From assembly GCA_965207805.1 (NCBI GenBank), contig OZ242312.1, positions 3,720,001-3,784,000 on the forward strand: a DNA stretch of 64,000 nucleotides. The letters are read 5' to 3'. The stretch comes from Palauibacter sp965207805. GTDB lineage: Bacteria > Gemmatimonadota > Gemmatimonadetes > Palauibacterales > Palauibacteraceae. Below are positions 32,082 to 39,921 of the stretch, piece by piece. A program made the translations under genes and the position numbers. The notes beneath the pieces were generated by a model. The model was given only the letters and a program-made list of their open reading frames with translations, was not told where the DNA came from and made no database searches. The first letter of the stretch is position 1. Each line of letters opens with the position of its first letter.

Positions 32082-32226
32082 CGATTCGCGATCGGACACT
32101 AGTGTCGTGTTCCCCCGTTCAGGGACCACTGCTTCACGCCCGTGCCTTCGGGCCGGACCCGGAAGGTACACAGGACATCGCCCCCTGCCGAGAGGGTCGG
32201 CGATCCGTGTGCGGGCGAAGCTCAAG

Positions 32227-32244
32227 ACGTTCCCGCGGGAACGT
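32227..32244. promoter_or_regulatory. Palindrome ACGTTCCCGCGGGAACGT (copy 3)
   Basis: Third copy of the 16-bp palindrome, here extended to 18 perfect bases. It lies between the divergent Nramp-like gene (start 32081) and the lipoprotein gene (start 32364). As with the other copies it is intergenic. It could control either neighbour. Confidence 0.5.
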
Positions 32245-32363
32245 GGGAAAGCCGGTGCGGGGAAATACCGCAGTGGAAAGGCGCCGGGATTGGACCTATC
32301 GTCCCTGCCACGGGCCGCCAGACCCCTGAAGACCACGCGCGGCCCAGCGAAGCGGAGGTGCGA

Positions 32364-32888
32364 ATGTCTGTGATCCATCCCCCCGTGCGCGGCATCTGCT
32401 GTGCGCTGACCCTGGCTTTCGCCGCGGGTTGTGCCCCGGACCCTGCCGCCGAAACGGACAACCCCTTCGTCGGGGCGTGGTCGCTTGCCTCGTGGGAGAG
32501 CCGCACCGCGGCCGGCGAAGTGACGCTTCCCTACGACGGGAATCCCGCCGGCCAGATCGCGTACACGGCCGACGGCCGCATGTCCGCGCAGTTGATGCAG
32601 ATGGGGCGGGAGTTCCCCGACGCCGACGAGGCCGACGGCCAGGAGATGCGCGACGCGATCCTGGGCGGCTTCTTCTCCTACTACGGAGACTACAGCGTCG
32701 ACATGGAGGCGGGTGTCGTCACGCACCACGTGGAGGGTGCGCTGCTCCCGAGCTGGGTCGGCTCGGACCGGCCGCGCTCGTTCACCTTCGACGGACCGGA
32801 CCGGCTGATTCTGAGCACCGAACCGGACCCCGCGCGCGGCGGAGGCGCCGTGGGGACGCTCGTCTGGGAACGAATCCCGGCCCGCTGA
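32364..32888 (+). CDS. Lipocalin-like domain lipoprotein
   Basis: The 174-aa product starts with a lipoprotein signal (VRGICCALTLAFAAGC). The mature part reads NPFVGAWSLASWESRTAAGE, GQIAYTADGRMSAQLMQMGR, FFSYYGDYSVDMEAGVVTHH and ALLPSWVGSDRPRSFTFDGP, which matches the lipocalin-like (Lipocalin_5 type) beta-barrel family of small binding proteins. The ATG at 32364 has GGAGG 6 bases upstream. It is probably anchored to a membrane facing the periplasm. The ligand is unknown. The next gene, an amidohydrolase lipoprotein, starts 37 bases on, so they may form one transcript. Confidence 0.8.
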   Translation: MSVIHPPVRGICCALTLAFAAGCAPDPAAETDNPFVGAWSLASWESRTAAGEVTLPYDGNPAGQIAYTADGRMSAQLMQMGREFPDADEADGQEMRDAILGGFFSYYGDYSVDMEAGVVTHHVEGALLPSWVGSDRPRSFTFDGPDRLILSTEPDPARGGGAVGTLVWERIPAR

Positions 32889-32925
32889 ACGCCGGCGCCC
32901 CGAACACCGATCCAGGGACGAGAAA

Positions 32926-34755
32926 ATGAGAACACGGATACTTGCGGCCGCGGCGACGGCACTCGTGGCCGCCTGCGGAGGAAGTGGACCCGAGGAGCCC
33001 GCGGACCTCGTCCTCCTGAACGGAGACGTGTATACGCTCGACGATGAGCGGCCCGCCGCCGAGGCGATCGCGGTCCGCGGCGAGCGCATCGCCGTCGTCG
33101 GGTCGAACGCGCAGGCCGAGGCACTGGTGGGCCCGGACACGCGCGTCATCGACCTGGATGGCGCCTTCGTATCACCCGGCTTCAACGACGGCCACGTGCA
33201 TGTCGAGAGCACCGGGGCGCTGATCGTGGGCGTGAACCTGCTCGAGGTGCACGAACCGGAAGGTTTCCGCGAGGAGATCGCGCGCGCGGCCGAGCGTCTG
33301 GCGCCCGGAAGTTGGATCACGCGCGGCGACTGGGGCGCCTACGAGGAGTGGGAGGTGGGATCGACCGGCCGCGAAGGGGAGGGCGGCGCTGCGGAGGGCG
33401 GCGCTGAGAGTACCGGCGGGCCGTTCACGCCGCACCGCGACCTCATCGACGACGTGACCCCGAATCACCCCGTCCTCGTGAACCGCTTCGACCGTTTCGT
33501 GTACTTCGCGAACAGCCTCGCGCTCGACATGGCGGGCATCACGGACGGCACGCCGTCGCCGCCCGGCGGCATGATCGCGAAGGACGAGGATGGCCGGGTC
33601 ACGGGCATCCTCACGGGCTCCGCCGTCGACCTCGTCCGGGCCGCCATCACGCCCAAATCGTTCGAGCAGCGCCTCACCGAGGTCCGCGCCGTGCTCCAGG
33701 AGGCCCGCGAGGGCGGCGTCACCACGATCCAGGACATCACCTCCTCCGAGCAATTCCGCGCCTACCAGGAACTGCACGCCCGCGGCGAGCTGACCGCCCG
33801 CATCAACATCCGTCCATCGCTCGACAACGTGACGCACACCGGCGGGCTCGGGATCACCTGCGGCTTCGGCGACGACTGGCTCCGCTTCATCGGCTACAAG
33901 GCCTGGGTCGACGGCATCATGGGCGGCTCCAGCGCCATGTTCTACGAGCAGTACGACCACGCGCCCGGCAACTTCGGGATCGTGCGCCAGATCATGCTTC
34001 CCGAGGGCATCGATGGCCTCGCCCTCTCCCTGACACGCGGGCAGAACTACGCCGAGTTCCCGGAGGGGAACCTCCAGCGGCTCATGCAGGAGGCGGTGCC
34101 CACGGGACTCCCGCCCCACATCCACGCGATCGGCGACAAGGCGGTGAAGATTCTGCTCGACCTGTTCGAGGCCGTGTTGAGCGAGCACGACATGATCGAA
34201 ACGGATCACAGGTGGCGGATGATCCACGCACAGGTGGTGGAGGAGGCGGACTTCCACCGTTTCGGCGCACTCAACCTCGTGGCGGAGGTGAACCCGTACC
34301 ACATCTCGGACGACATGCGGTGGATGGAGGAGAGGATCGGCGGGCGATCCCGCGGCGCGTACGCGTTCCGGTCCCTGAAGGACGCCGGGGCGGTGCTCGT
34401 GTTCGGGAGCGACAGTCCCGGGACGAACGCGGCCCGCTACTTCCTCCATCCGAGGTACGGACTGTACGCGGCGGTGAGCCGGCAGACGCTCACCGGCGAG
34501 CCGGCCGAGGGCTGGTTCCCGGAGCAGCGGCTCACGATCGAGGAGGCGATCGAGGCCTATACCCGCAACCCGGCCTGGGCCTCGTTCGAGGAGGACATCA
34601 AGGGCACCCTGACGCCCGGCAAGCTGGCGGACATCGCCGTGTTCGACGTCGACCTGATCGAGGCCGGCCGGAACGATCCCGCGCGGCTGCTCGAAGCGGA
34701 GGCGCTGTATACGATCGTCGGCGGCCGCGTCGTCCACGAGGGCGGCGCCCCGTAG
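32926..34755 (+). CDS. Amidohydrolase family 3 (YtcJ-like) lipoprotein
   Basis: The 609-aa protein has a lipoprotein signal (ILAAAATALVAACGG, Cys17) and then an amidohydrolase composite domain with LVLLNGDVYTLDDERPAAEA, GAFVSPGFNDGHVHVES (metal His at 90 and 92), DGIMGGSSAMFYEQYDH, HIHAIGDKAVKILLD, WRMIHAQVV and FGSDSPGTNAARY before a C-terminal strand domain. YtcJ-type enzymes hydrolyse amides or carbamates with one or two metals. Export as a lipoprotein suggests action on external substrates. The start ATG has a GGGACGAG Shine-Dalgarno. The gene is convergent with the DCC-family gene, with only 3 bases between them. Confidence 0.88.
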   Translation: MRTRILAAAATALVAACGGSGPEEPADLVLLNGDVYTLDDERPAAEAIAVRGERIAVVGSNAQAEALVGPDTRVIDLDGAFVSPGFNDGHVHVESTGALIVGVNLLEVHEPEGFREEIARAAERLAPGSWITRGDWGAYEEWEVGSTGREGEGGAAEGGAESTGGPFTPHRDLIDDVTPNHPVLVNRFDRFVYFANSLALDMAGITDGTPSPPGGMIAKDEDGRVTGILTGSAVDLVRAAITPKSFEQRLTEVRAVLQEAREGGVTTIQDITSSEQFRAYQELHARGELTARINIRPSLDNVTHTGGLGITCGFGDDWLRFIGYKAWVDGIMGGSSAMFYEQYDHAPGNFGIVRQIMLPEGIDGLALSLTRGQNYAEFPEGNLQRLMQEAVPTGLPPHIHAIGDKAVKILLDLFEAVLSEHDMIETDHRWRMIHAQVVEEADFHRFGALNLVAEVNPYHISDDMRWMEERIGGRSRGAYAFRSLKDAGAVLVFGSDSPGTNAARYFLHPRYGLYAAVSRQTLTGEPAEGWFPEQRLTIEEAIEAYTRNPAWASFEEDIKGTLTPGKLADIAVFDVDLIEAGRNDPARLLEAEALYTIVGGRVVHEGGAP

Positions 34756-34758
34756 GGA

Positions 34759-35220
34759 TCAGGGCACGCGCCTCAGGTTGTCGATAAACCGCCAGCTCTC
34801 CTCGTTCCGCGGCAGTTCGCAGGCCGTCTCCTTCCCGAACCAGCGGTACCGGTTCCGGGCGACGAAGCGGTAGACGAAGTTGCGAATCGGGGAGGGGATG
34901 ACGAGGAGCGTCGCGACGAACGGCCAGGCGCGGCCGAGCCCCGCCAGAATGAGCAGCGCGGCGGTGCTGCTGCGGTAGACCTTTCCCCCCGCGAACAGAA
35001 TCAGCGACCGCGGCGGCTCGCCGGGTCCGGGGGCGTCGACGTGTGTCGCCGCGAGGATCCGGCGCCCCACGCCGGACTGGAGCGCGGCGAAGCGGAAGCG
35101 GCCGCGCCGGTCGCGACGGATGATGAAACGGACGGCGCCCGCACACAGGTTGCAGACGCCGTCGAAGAGGACGACCGGGCCCTCGAAGTTCGGATCGGCG
35201 GGCCGCGCCGCGTCGTTCAC
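34759..35220 (-). CDS. DCC-family thiol-disulfide oxidoreductase-like protein (DUF393)
   Basis: The 153-aa protein carries the DCC signature near its N terminus: VVLFDGVCNLCAGAVRFIIR, with D20, C23 and C26. RFRFAALQSGVGRRIL, a YRSSTAALLILAGLGRAWPF segment and a C-terminal WFGKETACELP follow. DCC proteins are thioredoxin-like and predicted to act in thiol-disulfide exchange. The GTG start at 35220 overlaps the stop of the upstream gene (35217) as GTGA, so translation is coupled. The frame runs upstream to 35529, but the coding signal there belongs to the neighbour. Its partner in the operon is a choice-of-anchor-B protein, an unexplained pairing. Confidence 0.88.
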   Translation of the reverse strand: MNDAARPADPNFEGPVVLFDGVCNLCAGAVRFIIRRDRRGRFRFAALQSGVGRRILAATHVDAPGPGEPPRSLILFAGGKVYRSSTAALLILAGLGRAWPFVATLLVIPSPIRNFVYRFVARNRYRWFGKETACELPRNEESWRFIDNLRRVP

Positions 35221-37577
35221 GGCACGAGGCGCGGTCTCGCCATGTTCTTGAGCAGGAAGAGTCCGTCCCCGGTCCCCGTCACGGCGATCGTACCGCTCGC
35301 GAAGTAGGGGTAGTTGCTCCACGACGCGCCGCCCTGGTACGGCGAGGTGTCGAAGAAGCCGATCTCGACCGGGTTCTCCGGGTCCGAGATGTCGAGGACG
35401 CGGAAGCCGGCGGAGTAGTTCGACTGGTACATGAGGTCGCCGACGATGTAGAGGTTGTGGTCGGTGGCCGTCGTCTCCGCGATGTACTCGGTGACGAGGA
35501 TCGGATCGTCGAGATCCGTCACATCCCACACCAGCGTGCGCGTCCCCTCCACGAGACCCTGGGGCTCATCCCCCTCGTCGTTCATGTAGAAGTAGCGGTG
35601 GTCGTCGGTGAGCCAGCCCTGGTGCGCGTAGGCGACGTTCGGATAGTCGATCGTGGCGAGGCCGACCGGCGCGTCCTTGTCGCTCACATCCGCGATGTTG
35701 AACGCCGTCTCGTTCGAACCGAAGCAGATCTCCTTGCCGGCGTGCTCGGCGTCGGGGCCGCGGTAGATGACGCACTGCGCGTCGTGCACGTAGCCCGTGC
35801 CCCGGCGTCCCGTCCCCTCCTGCGCGAAGCAGCCCGCGAACACGGGTTGGGCCGGATCCTCGAGATCGATCATGTGGAGGCCGCCGCCGCACGTCTCGCC
35901 GCCGCCGCTGTTCCCGACGGCATACGCGAAACCCGTCTCCTCGTTGATGACGATGTTGTGGGCCGAGTGAATCCCGTCGTAGAGGAACGTCTCCTCGAAC
36001 GTCACGGGTTCCGCACCCACGTCGCGCAGTTGCCGCAGGTCGAACACCTGCACGCCGTGCTCGAGGGCCGCGTCCGCGACGATGTAGGCGTGGTCGCGAT
36101 ACACCTTGATGTCGCGCCAGATCATGTGCCGCGAGCCCTCCGTGGCGGGCAGGTCGCCGAGGAAGCGGGGGTGGTACGGGTCGCTGACGTCGACGAACGA
36201 CGTGCCGTCCGTACGCCCGACGATCGCGATTTCGCGTCCCGTCTCCGGGTCGGTCCAGCCCCAGATGTCGTTGACGCGCGTGGCGCGGGTGCCGCCGAGA
36301 TCCTTGATCGGCATGAAGGCGGTGATGTTCACGTCCCGGCACTCGAAGACATCCGCCTGTCCCTCGGTGCACTCGATCTCCTCGCCGGCGATGGCGGGGA
36401 AGCCTCGGTAGTCGTTGACGAGGGTGCCGCCCTCCTCCCACGAGCCGGCACTGGATCGTTCGTAGACGACGGCGGCGCCGGCGCCGGAGTCGACGCCCGT
36501 CGCGCCGATGACGAGGTGGCCGCCGGATTGCGCGGCGGCGCCGCCGAAGCCGGAGCGCTCGCCGAGCGGAGAGCGCAGAAGGATGGAAGCCTCGCGCCAC
36601 TGCCCCCCGGCATCGCGCCGGTAGGCGTACAGGGTGCCGGCGCCCATGGTGCTGCCCGGCGCCCCGATGAGGATGTCGTCGCCGTCGAAGCCGATGGAAG
36701 ATCCGAACTGCGCGTTGGGCTCGGGCAGGAGCGGGCCAAGCCGCGCCTCCATCGCCCAGCCCTCGGCTCCGCGCGAGAAGGCGAAGACCGCCCCGCCGCT
36801 CTCCCTGAGGGTCGGGGCGCCGACCAGCGCGAAGCCGTCGCGCACGGCGAGCGAGCCGCCGAATCCGCTGCGCTCCTGGAGCGACGGCGCTTCGAGAGTC
36901 CCGGTCGCCGTCCACGCCGAACCCTCACGCTCGAAGGCGAACACGACGGGCGGCGCATCACCGGACTCCCGCGTGCCGACGAGCAGCGTCTCGCCATCGA
37001 GGGCCACCGTCGCACCGAACCCCTCGGTGGCCACGCCCTCCGTCCGCCGCAACGCCGCGCCCGGGGATGCGGCCCCGTCGGGGCCCACGGTGTACGAGAA
37101 CACCGCCCCGCGTCCGTCATCCGCCGCGGGGGAAGACACGATCGCGACGCCCTCGGTCAGCGCGATCGCGCTCCCGAACGCCCGCGCGCCCTCCGGCGCC
37201 TCGAGCCGGGCCACCTGCCCCCAGCCGCCCGTCCCGTCGGATCGGAACACATAGACCGCGCCGGCCCCGTCCGCTTCGAGCGGAGCGCCCGCCCACAGCC
37301 AGTCTCCCCGGGCGGCGATCGCCCGGCCGAACCCGTCCGGGACCCGCATCTCGTCGGAAACCGTCACTTGCCCCGTCTCGGCCCAGCCCGAGGCCGTCCG
37401 GCCGTAGACCCACACGATGCCCGACATCGTGCCGTTGCCCGCTTCGCCGACCAGCACCTGGTCGCCACTCACGGCCAGCGCGCCGCCGAACTGCTGCCCG
37501 TCCGCAACCTGGGGTATCGCCAGCGCCAGACCTGCCGCCAGGGCCGGACCCGCGGAGAAAAGGGTTCGCCGATTCAT
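35217..37577 (-). CDS. Secreted FG-GAP/choice-of-anchor-B (LVIVD) double beta-propeller protein
   Basis: The 786-aa exported protein starts MNRRTLFSAGPALAAGLALA with a signal peptide. Residues about 30-400 are FG-GAP-like repeats (FGGALAVSGDQVLVGEAGNG, FGSSIGFDGDDILIGAPGST and others), as in integrin-type propellers. Residues about 410-786 form a choice-of-anchor-B/LVIVD propeller (RTDGTSFVDVSDPYHPRFLG, SNYSAGFRVLDISDPENPVE) with the conserved ECRDVNITAFMPIKDL and YVHDAQCVIYRGPD segments. It is probably cell-surface or periplasmic and binds a ligand or polymer; no enzyme motif is seen. It ends inside the start of the DCC-family gene (GTGA). A 202-base gap separates it from the divergent S9 peptidase. 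Confidence 0.85.
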   Translation of the reverse strand: MNRRTLFSAGPALAAGLALAIPQVADGQQFGGALAVSGDQVLVGEAGNGTMSGIVWVYGRTASGWAETGQVTVSDEMRVPDGFGRAIAARGDWLWAGAPLEADGAGAVYVFRSDGTGGWGQVARLEAPEGARAFGSAIALTEGVAIVSSPAADDGRGAVFSYTVGPDGAASPGAALRRTEGVATEGFGATVALDGETLLVGTRESGDAPPVVFAFEREGSAWTATGTLEAPSLQERSGFGGSLAVRDGFALVGAPTLRESGGAVFAFSRGAEGWAMEARLGPLLPEPNAQFGSSIGFDGDDILIGAPGSTMGAGTLYAYRRDAGGQWREASILLRSPLGERSGFGGAAAQSGGHLVIGATGVDSGAGAAVVYERSSAGSWEEGGTLVNDYRGFPAIAGEEIECTEGQADVFECRDVNITAFMPIKDLGGTRATRVNDIWGWTDPETGREIAIVGRTDGTSFVDVSDPYHPRFLGDLPATEGSRHMIWRDIKVYRDHAYIVADAALEHGVQVFDLRQLRDVGAEPVTFEETFLYDGIHSAHNIVINEETGFAYAVGNSGGGETCGGGLHMIDLEDPAQPVFAGCFAQEGTGRRGTGYVHDAQCVIYRGPDAEHAGKEICFGSNETAFNIADVSDKDAPVGLATIDYPNVAYAHQGWLTDDHRYFYMNDEGDEPQGLVEGTRTLVWDVTDLDDPILVTEYIAETTATDHNLYIVGDLMYQSNYSAGFRVLDISDPENPVEIGFFDTSPYQGGASWSNYPYFASGTIAVTGTGDGLFLLKNMARPRLVP

Positions 37578-37779
37578 GAGGTTCTCTCCCGAAATTTCGT
37601 CCGCCGAAGTTCACGCACGCGGCGTCCCAGCCGCGTCCAAGCTGCTTCCAAGCTGCGTCGGTCCCCGGCGGACACGCCAGCGCCCGATCCTTTCCGGCGC
37701 ACCGTGGCGGTTTCGCGGGCCGCGTTGTCCGGCGTACGTTTCAGGTCTGCGCCTATTCCGCTTTCGGCAGGAGGACATC

Positions 37780-39849
37780 ATGTATCGCGCCGCCCGCTTC
37801 GCTTCCGCGAGTCTGCTTCTTCTCCTCTTCGTCGGCCTGGTGCCGGTCTCGGCCCAGAACGGCGACGGGATGAAGTCCCTTTCCCTCGACATGTACATGG
37901 ATTGGGAACGGGTCTCCAATCCCCAGATCTCCCCGGACGGCCGCCATGTGGTCTACACGCGCGGCTGGATCGACCAGATCAACGACCGCTGGGAGTCCAC
38001 GCTCTACATCATGAACGCCGACGGCACCCGCAAACGGGAGCTGATCGACGGGTCCGGCGCGATCTGGTCTCCGGACGGCACGCGCATCGCCTTCACGGCG
38101 TCGGGCGAGCCGGAGGGCTCGCAGATCTTCGTGCGCTGGATGGATGCCGAGGGTGCGACGACCCAGATCACGCGCCTGGAGCACTCGCCCGGCAGCCTTC
38201 GCTGGTCTCCGGACGGCACGCACATCGCGTTCAGCATGCTCGTTGAGGACGAGGAGAGCTGGCCGATCGACCTGCCGAGCCGCCCGGACGGCGCGAAGTG
38301 GACGGAAGGCCCGAAGATCGTCACCCGGATGGACTATCGTCAGGACCGTCGCGGGTACGTCGACCAGGGCCATTCCCACGTCTTCGTGGTCCCGGCCGAT
38401 GGCGGCACGCCGCGCCAGCTCACCGACGGCATGTGGAACCATGGCAACCCCCAGTGGAGCGCGGACGGGAGCGAGATCTACTTCTCCTCGCTGCGTGAGG
38501 AGGACTCCGAGTACAACTGGCGCGAGTCCGAGATCTACGCGGTGAACGTCGCCTCGGGCGCGATCCGGCAGCTCACGACGCGGCGCGGCCCGGACGGGGG
38601 CGCCTATCCCTCGCCCGACGGCAGCCTCATCGCCTATTCGGGACAGCCGTGGAACGATGACACGTACCGGAACTCCCACATCTACGTGATGAACCCGGAC
38701 GGCTCGGGCGTGCGGCAGATCTCCGGCGACTTCGACCGCGGCCTGCGGGGGAGCCCGCAGCTGATGTGGGCCCCGGACGGGAGCGGCGTCTACTTCAACG
38801 TGAACCGTGAAGGGACGCGGCACCTCCACTTCGCGTCGGTCGACGGGGGCGTGACGCAGGTCACGACCGGCAATCACCTCCTCAGCCTCAGCTCCTTCAC
38901 GGACGACGGGGATGCGGTGGGTACGCTGACCACGCCGCACGGCCCAGGCGACGTCATCTCATTCGATCTCGACGATGGCGGCAACCTCATGCAGCTCACG
39001 CACGTGAACGACGACGTGCTGGCCGGGGTCACGCTCGGCGAGGTCGAGGAGATCTGGTACAAGTCGGTGAACGACTGGGACATCCAGGGCTGGATCGTGA
39101 AGCCGCCGGACTTCGACCCGTCGAAGAAGTACCCGCTCATTCTGTCGATCCACGGCGGGCCGCACGGGATGTACAACACCGGGTTCAACTTCGGCTGGCA
39201 GGAGCACGCCGCGAACGGCTACGTCGTCGTCTACACCAACCCGCGCGGCAGCTCCGGGTACGGGACAGACTTCGGGAACGCGATCAAGAACGCCTATCCG
39301 TCGCAGGACTTCGACGACCTGATGGCGGGCGTCGACGAGGTCGTGGCCCGCGGCTACATCGACGAGGACAACATGTTCGTATACGGCTGTTCCGGCGGCG
39401 GCGTGCTCACCTCGTGGGTCGTCGGCCACACGGACCGCTTCCGGGCCGCTTCGGCGAACTGCCCGGTCACGAACTGGCTCTCGTTTGTGGGAACGACGGA
39501 CGGGCCCGGCTGGTACCGCAACTTCGAACACTTCCCGTGGGACGACCCCTCCGAGCACCTGCGCCGCTCGCCGCTCATGTACGTGGGTAACGTGACGACG
39601 CCGACCATGCTCATGACGGGGGAGATGGATCTGCGGACGCCGATGCCGCAGACGGAGGAGTACTACCAGGCGCTCAAGATGGAGCGGGTGCCGACGGCGA
39701 TGATCCGCTTCCGCAACGAGTGGCACGGGACGAGCAGCACGCCGTCGAACTTCCTGCGCACGCAACTCTTCCTGCGCACCTGGTTCGAGCGCTTCGGGAC
39801 GCACGACGACGGCGACACGCGCGCCGTCTCCGACGACGCCAGTTCCTGA
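37780..39849 (+). CDS. Exported prolyl-oligopeptidase-family (S9) peptidase
   Basis: The 689-aa protein has a signal peptide (FASASLLLLLFVGLVPVSAQ), then a WD40-like TolB/DPP beta-propeller (NPQISPDGRHVVYTRGWIDQ, SLRWSPDGTHIAFSML and similar) to about residue 430, then an alpha/beta-hydrolase domain. The catalytic triad is visible: Ser538 in YGCSGGGV, Asp617 in GEMDLRTP and His649 in NEWHGTS. S9 enzymes release peptides from oligopeptides, here in the periplasm or outside the cell. The ATG has a strong AGGAGG 5 bases upstream. It is followed by a terminator shared with the convergent M14 peptidase. Confidence 0.94.
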   Translation: MYRAARFASASLLLLLFVGLVPVSAQNGDGMKSLSLDMYMDWERVSNPQISPDGRHVVYTRGWIDQINDRWESTLYIMNADGTRKRELIDGSGAIWSPDGTRIAFTASGEPEGSQIFVRWMDAEGATTQITRLEHSPGSLRWSPDGTHIAFSMLVEDEESWPIDLPSRPDGAKWTEGPKIVTRMDYRQDRRGYVDQGHSHVFVVPADGGTPRQLTDGMWNHGNPQWSADGSEIYFSSLREEDSEYNWRESEIYAVNVASGAIRQLTTRRGPDGGAYPSPDGSLIAYSGQPWNDDTYRNSHIYVMNPDGSGVRQISGDFDRGLRGSPQLMWAPDGSGVYFNVNREGTRHLHFASVDGGVTQVTTGNHLLSLSSFTDDGDAVGTLTTPHGPGDVISFDLDDGGNLMQLTHVNDDVLAGVTLGEVEEIWYKSVNDWDIQGWIVKPPDFDPSKKYPLILSIHGGPHGMYNTGFNFGWQEHAANGYVVVYTNPRGSSGYGTDFGNAIKNAYPSQDFDDLMAGVDEVVARGYIDEDNMFVYGCSGGGVLTSWVVGHTDRFRAASANCPVTNWLSFVGTTDGPGWYRNFEHFPWDDPSEHLRRSPLMYVGNVTTPTMLMTGEMDLRTPMPQTEEYYQALKMERVPTAMIRFRNEWHGTSSTPSNFLRTQLFLRTWFERFGTHDDGDTRAVSDDASS

Positions 39850-39863
39850 CGATCAAACCGGGC

Positions 39864-39891
39864 CGGCCGGGGCGTTGTAGCGCCCCGGCCG
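39864..39891. terminator. Bidirectional terminator hairpin between the S9 and M14 genes
   Basis: CGGCCGGGGCG (39864-39874), loop TTGTAG and CGCCCCGGCCG (39881-39891) give a perfect 11-pair stem between two convergent stop codons (39849 and 39922). It lacks long T-runs, as is usual in GC-rich genomes. Confidence 0.75.
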
Positions 39892-39921
39892 CAGGCCCGT
39901 AGCGGGAGGGGTCCGCGACGC

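Noticed and set aside
32082..33320. Long minus-strand open frame extending the Nramp-like gene upstream
   Set aside because: It lies opposite a well-supported lipoprotein gene and the start of an amidohydrolase gene, and its translation is low-complexity and Arg/Ser-rich; GC-rich DNA leaves such frames open by chance.
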